From: Thiomonas sp.
GTDB lineage: Bacteria > Pseudomonadota > Gammaproteobacteria > Burkholderiales > Burkholderiaceae_C
Assembly: GCA_027451915.1 (NCBI GenBank)
Contig: DAIDHU010000465.1
Coordinates: 1 to 5,095, forward strand
Direction of reading: 5' to 3'
Length of the DNA stretch: 5,095 bases
Shown here one piece after another: positions 1 to 5,095 of the stretch (position 1 is the stretch's first letter; each line of letters opens with the position of its first letter). Made by a program: the position numbers and the translations under genes. The notes under the pieces are model-generated. The model was not told the origin of the DNA, did not search any database, and saw only the letters and a list, made by a program, of their open reading frames with translations.

Positions 1-1
1 G

Positions 2-346
2 CTGCGCTTCGAGCATGAACACCTGCCGGATACGGGGCGCTTCCAGGAGACCGGCACCTGGAACTACCCCAACGACCATGCCTTCACGCGCATCACCGAG
101 TTCAAGCACCTGACCGGGCAGGAGCACTCCGGCACCTCGATCGTGCGCGAGTACCCGCAGGCCGAGGGCGACCCGTACTACCCGATTCCCCGCGCCGACA
201 ACGAGGCCTTGTACAAGCGCTACGAGCAGATGGCCGAGCGAGAGAGCGCCGTCACCTTCGTGGGTCGACTGGCGCAGTACCGCTACTACAACATGGACCA
301 GGTGGTGGGTGCCGCGCTGGCGGCGGCCGAGCGCCTGAAGGCCTGA
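2..346 (+). CDS. glf: UDP-galactopyranose mutase, C-terminal part (5' end outside window)
   Basis: This is the last 114 residues of a flavoenzyme that interconverts UDP-galactopyranose and UDP-galactofuranose in the cytoplasm, supplying Galf for surface glycans. The reading frame is open from base 2 to the TGA at 344-346. The family is recognisable from the string FTRITEFKH (fragment residues 28-36), whose arginine matches a conserved substrate-phosphate-binding arginine of Glf. Two other matches are DPYYPIP (57-63), with the conserved tyrosine near the substrate, and FVGRLAQYRYYNMDQV (86-101), the near-invariant C-terminal flavin/substrate segment. Full-length Glf proteins are about 370-400 residues, so roughly the first 250-280 residues, including the N-terminal FAD-binding fold, lie to the left. 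The GTG at 143 is internal and not a start. The next gene follows after 22 bases on the same strand, so co-transcription is likely. Family identity is firm; the residue roles are from knowledge of the family. Confidence 0.95.
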   Translation: MRFEHEHLPDTGRFQETGTWNYPNDHAFTRITEFKHLTGQEHSGTSIVREYPQAEGDPYYPIPRADNEALYKRYEQMAERESAVTFVGRLAQYRYYNMDQVVGAALAAAERLKA

Positions 347-368
347 CTCGTCCAGGGCCCGCCATCCC

Positions 369-1505
369 ATGCGCATCGCCTTCCTGTGCAAGCGTCGGTA
401 CATGGACAAGGACGTGATCCTGGACCGCTACGCGCGCCTGTACGAGATGCCCTACCAACTGGCCGCGAGAGGCCACGAGGTGCTCGGGCTGTGCCTGAGC
501 TATCACGGCGACGCCGAGGGCGAGTGGACCCATGAGACCCCCGCCGGCTCGCTGCGCTGGCTGTCGCGCTCGCTGGGGAGTGCCGTGCTGCCGCGCCTGA
601 TCGGGCATCCGGCCTGGCTGAAGCGCCAGCTGCGCGCATTCGGCGCGCAATACCTGATCGGCGCCTCCGACATCGCCCATGTCGCGCTGGGCGCGCACTG
701 CGCGAAACGCCTGGGCCTGCCCTTCGCGGCCGACCTGTACGACAACTTCGAGAGTTTCGGCATGGCGCGCATTCCGGGGGCGCGGGGCGCGCTGCGCCGC
801 GCGGTGCGCGCCGCCGACCTGGTCAGCTGCACCTCGCAGGCGCTGGCGGACTACGTGCGCGAGAGCTACCAGCCGCGCGGCCGCGTGATCGCCCTGCCCA
901 GCACGGTGGACCTGCAGCTGTTTCGCCCGGCCGACCGCGCCGCCGCGCGCGAGGCGCTGGGCCTGCCGCGCGAGGCCTTGCTGCTGGGCACCGCCGGGGG
1001 GCTGTACGAGGACAAGGGCATCGGCACCCTGTACCGGGGCTTCGAGGCCCTGGCCGCGCGGGACCCGCGGGTGCACCTGGTGCTGGCCGGCCCCACCGAT
1101 GCCCGCATGCCCCCGCCGTCCGGACCGCGGGTGCATTACCTGGGACGCCTGGAGCACACGCGCGTGGCGCAGTTGTTCGCGGCCCTGGACCTGGGAGTGA
1201 TCTATCTGCGCGATACGCCTTTCGGTCGCTACTGCTTCCCACAGAAGGCCTACGAGATGGCCGCCTGCGGGCTGCCCTTCGTGGCCGCCGACGTGGGCGC
1301 CATGCGAGGCCTGCTGGCGCATGCGCCGCGCCATCTGTATGCGCCGGATGATGCCGACTCACTGGCGCGCACCGTGGCGCAGGCCCTGCGCGATCCGGGC
1401 GCGCCGCCCGTGGTGCCGCAGGACTGGCAGTCGCTGATCGCCGGCTTCGAGCGCGAACTGCGGGCCAGCGCCGGGCCGGGGGAATGGGCCGGCGCGGCGG
1501 GTTGA
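369..1505 (+). CDS. GT4-type (GT-B fold) glycosyltransferase
   Basis: This is a complete 378-residue retaining-type glycosyltransferase, the usual length for family GT4. It is probably cytoplasmic or peripheral at the membrane and transfers a sugar from a nucleotide donor; donor and acceptor cannot be told. The N-terminal acceptor domain starts with MRIAFLCKRR and carries the GH of LAARGHEV (31-38) and DLYDNFESF (122-130). The C-terminal donor domain begins near 205, with GGLYEDKGIGTL (210-221) as the GT-B phosphate-binding loop and a donor-site block at 289-310. In that block the second glutamate of the usual E-X7-E motif is E296 (in KAYEMAACGLP), but the first position is Y288. The pattern resembles GT4 enzymes with a P-x-K-xx-E block. 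The ATG at 369 has only a weak AGGG (354-357), 11 bases upstream; no better start is visible. It follows glf closely, so a role in a Galf-containing glycan is inferred, but galactofuranosyl transfer itself is not shown. Confidence 0.9.
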   Translation: MRIAFLCKRRYMDKDVILDRYARLYEMPYQLAARGHEVLGLCLSYHGDAEGEWTHETPAGSLRWLSRSLGSAVLPRLIGHPAWLKRQLRAFGAQYLIGASDIAHVALGAHCAKRLGLPFAADLYDNFESFGMARIPGARGALRRAVRAADLVSCTSQALADYVRESYQPRGRVIALPSTVDLQLFRPADRAAAREALGLPREALLLGTAGGLYEDKGIGTLYRGFEALAARDPRVHLVLAGPTDARMPPPSGPRVHYLGRLEHTRVAQLFAALDLGVIYLRDTPFGRYCFPQKAYEMAACGLPFVAADVGAMRGLLAHAPRHLYAPDDADSLARTVAQALRDPGAPPVVPQDWQSLIAGFERELRASAGPGEWAGAAG

Positions 1506-1524
1506 GCACCCGGCGGCGGGCGGA

Positions 1525-2745
1525 TCAGGCCTCGCGGGCCTCGAGCAGCAGCGCCGCGTAGGCCGCGCCGATGGGATCCCAGTCAACCAGGCGCAGCGCG
1601 CGCTCGCGCAGGCGCAGCGCCCGCTCCCGCGCCGGGCCGGGCTGCTCCAGCACGCGCATCATCGCAAGGGCCAGCGCCTGGGTGTTTCCGGCTGGCACCA
1701 GGCAGGAGTCGGCCTCGTCGCCGAACAGGTCGGCGACTCCCGGCGAGTCGCTGGCCACCACGGGGCAGGCGCAGCCCAGCGCTTCCATCAGCACCACGGG
1801 CAGGCCCTCCTGGTCGCCCGAGGCGGCGCGCACCGACGGCGCCACCAACAGCGAGGCGCGCCGCAGCAGGGGAGCAAGTTCGGCCTGCGCCATGGCCCCG
1901 GCGAACTCGACCCTGTGCATCAGCTCCAGGGAGGCGGCCTGGGCGCGCAGTTCCTGCTCCAGGGGACCGAATCCGACGATGCGCAGGCGCGCGTCGGGGC
2001 AGCCGCGCAGTACCTCGGGCATGGCGTCGAGCAGGTGGCGCAGGCCCTTCTTCTCCACCAGGCGCCCGACGAACACGATCAGCCCGGGCTCGCGCGCCTG
2101 CCCGGGATGCGGGGTGAAGCGCTCCTGCAGGTCGGCTCCCATGGGGATCACCGCCAGGCGCGGCGGGCGCAGGCCGGCGGCGTCGGCCTCGGCACGCATG
2201 GCGGAGCTGACCACGCTCATGGCGGCGCAATCGCGCGCCACCCGGCGCTTGAGGGCCTGGGCGGGCGCGGCGCGCAGGCCGTACAGGTCGGCACCGTGCG
2301 AGGTGAGCACATAGGCCGGCACCAGCCCGAGCGCGCGCAGCGCCCAGGCGATCAGGCCCTGGGGCAGCAGCCAGTGCGCGTGCACCAGCGCCGGACGCCG
2401 GCTGCGCGCCAGGCGCGCGGCCGCCCAGGCCTGCCCGAGCACGAAACCCGGCACCAACAGCCATTTCCAGGGGGAGCGCCGCAGATGGGTGATCATGCCC
2501 CCGCCGTGCACCAGGGTCTCCAGGGCCTCGGGGGCGTAGCGGTAGCGCAGCACCTCCACCCCGTCGAGCTGCTCGCGCGGCTTGGCGCCACGCGCGTGGG
2601 GGCACACCACCACGACCTCGAAGCTCCCGGCGAGCCGGCGGCACAGCTGGTGCACGAAACCCGGCTCGGGATCGTCGGCCCAGCGCGGGTAGGTCGATGC
2701 CAGCACCAGCAGCAGCGGCCGGGCGGGCGCCGGGGCTTCAGACAT
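1525..2745 (-). CDS. GT4 glycosyltransferase, last gene of the minus-strand operon
   Basis: This complete 406-residue GT-B glycosyltransferase is a textbook GT4 (Pfam Glycos_transf_1 type). The N-terminal domain has the first beta strand LLLVLASTYPRW (11-22), followed by EPGFVHQLCRRL (27-38), a loop and strand typical of the acceptor domain. It also carries VHAHWLLPQG (121-130) and SHGADLYGL (149-157). The donor domain has VFVGRLVEKKGLRHLLDA (224-241), RIVGFGPLEQEL (255-266) and an intact E-X7-E motif at E313 and E321 within EGLPVVLMEALGCACPVVAS. The enzyme should retain anomeric configuration; the sugar and acceptor are unknown. Its ATG (2743-2745) lies inside the end of the GT2 gene, giving an 8-base overlap, and no clear Shine-Dalgarno sequence precedes it, so translation probably depends on ribosomes finishing the GT2 gene. 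The stop at 1525-1527 faces the plus-strand GT4 stop 19 bases away. A role late in assembly of the same glycan is inference. Confidence 0.92.
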   Translation of the reverse strand: MSEAPAPARPLLLVLASTYPRWADDPEPGFVHQLCRRLAGSFEVVVVCPHARGAKPREQLDGVEVLRYRYAPEALETLVHGGGMITHLRRSPWKWLLVPGFVLGQAWAAARLARSRRPALVHAHWLLPQGLIAWALRALGLVPAYVLTSHGADLYGLRAAPAQALKRRVARDCAAMSVVSSAMRAEADAAGLRPPRLAVIPMGADLQERFTPHPGQAREPGLIVFVGRLVEKKGLRHLLDAMPEVLRGCPDARLRIVGFGPLEQELRAQAASLELMHRVEFAGAMAQAELAPLLRRASLLVAPSVRAASGDQEGLPVVLMEALGCACPVVASDSPGVADLFGDEADSCLVPAGNTQALALAMMRVLEQPGPARERALRLRERALRLVDWDPIGAAYAALLLEAREA

Positions 2746-3643
2746 CGCGCCGGTAGATCAGCTGGGTGATCTGCTCGGAGATCAGGCCGATCAGGAACAC
2801 GATCACCCCGGCCGACAGCAGCAAGGCGCTCATGTTGGTGAAGCGATGCGCGGTGGTGAAGGTGTAGGCGTAGTTGCCCAGGCCCAGCAGGCCGAAGGCC
2901 AGGGCCACCGGCACGAACAGCTTGAGCGGCGAGTACAGCGTGGCGATCTTGAAAATGATCAGCAGGAAGCGCACGCCGTCGCGCCAGGGCCGCAGGTGGC
3001 TGGTGCCGATGCGCCGCGAGGCATGGATGGGCAGGTAGGACACCGGGTAGGCGCTGCGGAAAAACGCCATGGTGCTGGTCGTGGGGTAGGAGAAGCCATT
3101 GGGCAGCAGGTGCAGGAACTCGCGGAAGCGCTCGGCCCGCGCCGCGCGGAAGCCGCTGGTCAGGTCGAGCACGGCATGCCCGGTCATCCAGCTCGCCAGG
3201 CGGTTGTACAGGCGATTGGCCAGACCGCGCCCGACGCTGGCCTGCGAGCCGCCGTCGCGCGCGCCGACCACCATGTCGTAGCCCTGGTCGAGGCGCTCGA
3301 GCAGGCGCGGGATGTCGGCGGGGTCATGCTGGCCGTCGGCGTCCATGAACACCAGCACCTCGCCCTGCGCGGCGCGCGCGCCCGCCTTCACCGCCGCGCC
3401 GTTGCCCATGCCATAGGGGCGGCGCAGGACCAGGGCGCCGGCCTGCTCGGCCAGTTGCGCGGTCGCGTCGGTGGAACCGTCGTCGACCACGATGACCTCG
3501 GCCTGCGGCAACAGGGCGCGCACGCGCCGCACGGTGTCGCCGACCGCGCCCTGCTCGTTGCGGGCGGGCAGGATCACCGAAAGCCTGCGCACGGCGCCTG
3601 GGGTGCCGAGGATGGCTGCCTGCGGGTCGGCCTGGTCGTTCAT
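2738..3643 (-). CDS. Membrane-anchored GT2, polyprenyl-phosphate sugar synthase type (DPM1/GtrB-like)
   Basis: This 301-residue protein probably moves a sugar from a nucleotide donor onto undecaprenyl or another polyprenyl phosphate at the inner face of the cytoplasmic membrane. The GT-A domain shows VILPARNE (23-30), IVVDDGSTD (51-59), YGMGNGAAVKAG (77-88) and FMDADGQHDP (99-108), whose DAD is the metal-binding DXD-type motif. DLTSGFRA (160-167) and the stretch around PNGFSYPTT (181-189) follow. An amphipathic juxtamembrane segment (about 221-240) precedes two membrane helices (about 243-263 and 271-290), and the chain ends YRRDV, as in GtrB-like enzymes. The start at 3643 was chosen over an in-frame upstream extension to 3814. 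It has a strong AGGGGG ribosome site nine bases upstream, and the extension is arginine-rich shadow sequence lying over the preceding gene. The ATG overlaps the upstream TGA as ATGA, and the gene overlaps the next GT4 by 8 bases. The sugar is unknown. Confidence 0.92.
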   Translation of the reverse strand: MNDQADPQAAILGTPGAVRRLSVILPARNEQGAVGDTVRRVRALLPQAEVIVVDDGSTDATAQLAEQAGALVLRRPYGMGNGAAVKAGARAAQGEVLVFMDADGQHDPADIPRLLERLDQGYDMVVGARDGGSQASVGRGLANRLYNRLASWMTGHAVLDLTSGFRAARAERFREFLHLLPNGFSYPTTSTMAFFRSAYPVSYLPIHASRRIGTSHLRPWRDGVRFLLIIFKIATLYSPLKLFVPVALAFGLLGLGNYAYTFTTAHRFTNMSALLLSAGVIVFLIGLISEQITQLIYRRDV

Positions 3644-5095
3644 CGTGTCTTTCCCCCTGGAACGTCCGCTCGGAACGGCGGCGCGCTGGGTGCAAGCGTA
3701 CGACGCCCGACGGCGCCCGCGCCCGCGGCCTGGGCGCGAGCAGCGATCTGGCGCTGCAGCACGCGGCGCATATGCGACTCGCTGTCGCGGTAGAAGCCGA
3801 CGTGGCGCAGCCACAGCGCATGCAGGCTGCCCATGCTCCAGCCGCCCACATGCGCCAGCGGCGAAGCCACGGCGTCGAGCAGGCGCAGGGCCATCGCCGG
3901 GTGGCCGGCCGCGCCCAGCTCGGCCGCGGCCACCAGCCGAGCCCCTGGCGGCAGGCCGGGAAGGCGCAGGGCCTGCAGGTCCAGCGCGTAGGCCGCGCGC
4001 GCATCGCCTCGCGCCAGCGCGAGCCGGGCCTGGCTGCGCAGCAGCTCGCGACGCACCGCCGGCTGCTCGGCCTGCGGGCTGCGCAGCGCCGCGGCCACCA
4101 GATCGGCGCGGAAGTCGGGCCCGAAGGCGGTGCAGTCGGACAGCCCGGAGATCAGGCGCCCGACCTGGTACTGCACGACGTTGTTGCCCAGTTGCGCGTG
4201 GGCGGCGGCGTCCAGCAGGGACTCGCGCAGGCCGGCGGGGGCAGCGCCCTCGTCGCAGGCGACACCGGCGCGGTTGATCAACAGCACCAGGTCGTGGGGG
4301 TGCAGGCGCAGCGCGGCGTCGAGCAGGGAGCGCGCCTGCGCGTCATTGCCCGCCTGGCGCCAGAAATTGGCCAGGTAGGCCTGCGCGCGCGGGGAACCGG
4401 GATGCTCGCCGGCCCAGACCAGCGCCTGCTGGAAGGGGGCGCCCCATTCGGCGGCGCGGCGCGCGGTCTGCAGCGCGAACAGGGCCAGCAGCGCCAGCGC
4501 GCCAGCGCCCACCCAGCGGCGCGAGGGCCGGCACAGGGGCGGGCGCGGCCCGGCCCCGGACTCGGGAACCGCCAGCCAGGCCAGGGGCCAGAACATCAGG
4601 GCCGCGGGCAGGTAGTTGCGGTGCTCGAACACCAGCTCGAGCTGCAGCCAGGTCGACTCCAGCACATGCCCGGCGAAAAAGAACATCAGCGCGGCACCCG
4701 CCGCCACCCAGGCGGGACCGCCCGCCCGGCGCGCGCGCCAGCCGAGCAGGCCCAGCAGCAGCAGCCCCGCCGCCGCCGGCAGCGTGGTCCAGGGGTGCAG
4801 CCAGCCGGTGGACACCACCACGTCATCGTGAAACAGGCCGCCGTCGTGGGCGCGGGGCAGCCAGATGTCGCCCAGATAGCTCCACAGGATGCGGGTTTCG
4901 CTGAGCAGGCGCTGCCAGGAGCTGAAGCCGCGCCCTCCGGTGAATCCGCTCCACAGGCCGGGAACCCAGCGCAGCAGGTAGCCCGCCACGACCAGGGTGG
5001 GCAGGCCCAGGAACAAGGCCTTCCAGGCGCGCAGGCCGGCGCGCCGCGGCGGCTCCAGTCGCTGCTGCAGCACACAGGCCTCGAGCACCCAGGCC
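3640..5095 (-). CDS. Polytopic membrane protein with C-terminal TPR-like domain (N-terminus outside window)
   Basis: The frame is open to the right edge, so this is the last 484 or so residues of a longer protein; the GTG at 5088 is internal. Numbering from that codon, hydrophobic segments lie near 23-42, 103-117, 127-142, 157-174 and 192-207. Between the first two is a loop with ILWSYLGDIWLPR (67-79) and GLFHDD (84-89), then WLHPWTT (96-102). LELVFEHRNYLP (150-161) precedes the fourth segment. I recognise these strings as hallmarks of a bacterial membrane TPR protein family found near glycan genes; its function is not settled. From about 218 the protein is helical and TPR-like (for example 232-265: RAQAYLANFWRQAGNDAQA, then a second helix), with a further alpha-helical repeat region at 343-408. 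The final 35 residues are Ala/Arg/Pro-rich and probably unstructured. Membrane segments followed by TPRs recall TMTC O-mannosyltransferases, so a GT-C-like transferase is possible, but the expected catalytic N-terminus is not visible. Confidence 0.8.
   Translation of the reverse strand, partial: AWVLEACVLQQRLEPPRRAGLRAWKALFLGLPTLVVAGYLLRWVPGLWSGFTGGRGFSSWQRLLSETRILWSYLGDIWLPRAHDGGLFHDDVVVSTGWLHPWTTLPAAAGLLLLGLLGWRARRAGGPAWVAAGAALMFFFAGHVLESTWLQLELVFEHRNYLPAALMFWPLAWLAVPESGAGPRPPLCRPSRRWVGAGALALLALFALQTARRAAEWGAPFQQALVWAGEHPGSPRAQAYLANFWRQAGNDAQARSLLDAALRLHPHDLVLLINRAGVACDEGAAPAGLRESLLDAAAHAQLGNNVVQYQVGRLISGLSDCTAFGPDFRADLVAAALRSPQAEQPAVRRELLRSQARLALARGDARAAYALDLQALRLPGLPPGARLVAAAELGAAGHPAMALRLLDAVASPLAHVGGWSMGSLHALWLRHVGFYRDSESHMRRVLQRQIAARAQAAGAGAVGRRTLAPSAPPFRADVPGGKTR
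3653..3658 (-). promoter_or_regulatory. Shine-Dalgarno site of the GT2 gene
   Basis: On the minus strand the sequence reads AGGGGG, then nine bases, then ATG at 3643. This is the strongest ribosome site seen in the window. It lies inside the final codons of the upstream membrane TPR gene, just before the ATGA stop/start overlap. It decides the GT2 start and suggests that reinitiation is helped by direct ribosome recruitment. Confidence 0.75.

Noticed and set aside
252..1334. Long minus-strand open frame of 360 codons opposite the plus-strand GT4
   Set aside because: Its translation is Gln/Ala/Arg/His-rich without any domain pattern, and it lies antisense to a convincing glycosyltransferase. 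Long antisense frames are expected at this GC content.
1498..1512. Hairpin as an intrinsic terminator between the converging genes
   Set aside because: There are only five base pairs and no run of T on either side; in sequence this GC-rich such hairpins arise by chance.
1583..2644. Minus-strand open frame of 353 codons within the GT4 gene, in another frame
   Set aside because: The product is an Arg/Ala/Gly/Pro-rich shadow; the overlapping frame 1525-2745 carries every GT4 motif.
3640..3741. Ala/Arg/Pro-rich tail of the TPR protein as evidence of a frameshift
   Set aside because: The frame runs cleanly into the TGA at the ATGA junction with the next gene, the arrangement expected of the true end. 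A disordered tail is the simpler reading.
2846..3793. Plus-strand open frame of 315 codons opposite the GT2 gene
   Set aside because: Low-complexity His/Gln/Ala/Gly-rich translation with no motifs, antisense to a well-supported GT2. The similar frame at 1915-2769 is rejected for the same reason.
3644..3814. N-terminal extension of the GT2 gene by 57 codons
   Set aside because: The extension is arginine-rich, overlaps the upstream gene heavily and has no family match, whereas the ATG at 3643 has a strong ribosome site and sits at an ATGA junction.
5086..5088. GTG as the start of the membrane TPR protein
   Set aside because: The frame stays open to the window edge, and residues just before and after it (AWVLEACVLQQ) look like the interior of a membrane protein, so the true start is outside.

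Overview
The window is a dense, very GC-rich (roughly 70% by eye) stretch of bacterial DNA that reads as part of a cell-surface polysaccharide or glycoconjugate gene cluster. The strong G/C bias at third codon positions, short gaps and overlapping genes suggest a high-GC proteobacterium, possibly a gammaproteobacterium. That assignment is an impression from protein style, not something the sequence proves.

There are two converging gene sets. On the + strand, the window opens inside the 3' end of a UDP-galactopyranose mutase gene (glf, 2-346). A GT4-type glycosyltransferase (369-1505) follows after 22 bases. On the - strand, reading from the right edge, there is the C-terminal part of a polytopic membrane protein with a TPR-like domain (3640-5095, its start lies outside the window). 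It is followed by a membrane-anchored GT2 enzyme of the polyprenyl-phosphate sugar synthase type (2738-3643) and a second GT4 glycosyltransferase (1525-2745). The three minus-strand genes are tightly coupled, with a 4-base ATGA overlap and then an 8-base overlap. The two sets meet tail to tail across 19 bases at 1506-1524, where I see no convincing terminator.

Taken together, glf would supply UDP-galactofuranose, and the two soluble GT4 enzymes would add sugars to a lipid-linked or surface glycan. The GT2 enzyme would load a sugar onto a polyprenyl phosphate. The membrane TPR protein is the least understood member. Its layout (membrane segments, an EHRNYLP signature, then TPRs) resembles the eukaryotic TMTC O-mannosyltransferases, and it is translationally coupled to a DPM1/GtrB-like lipid-phosphate sugar synthase. 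A donor-maker plus periplasmic transferase pair is therefore a reasonable, unproven hypothesis.

I see no RNA genes, mobile elements, CRISPR arrays, repeats or clear promoters. The promoters of both gene sets presumably lie outside the window. Most of it is ordinary glycan-cluster content.
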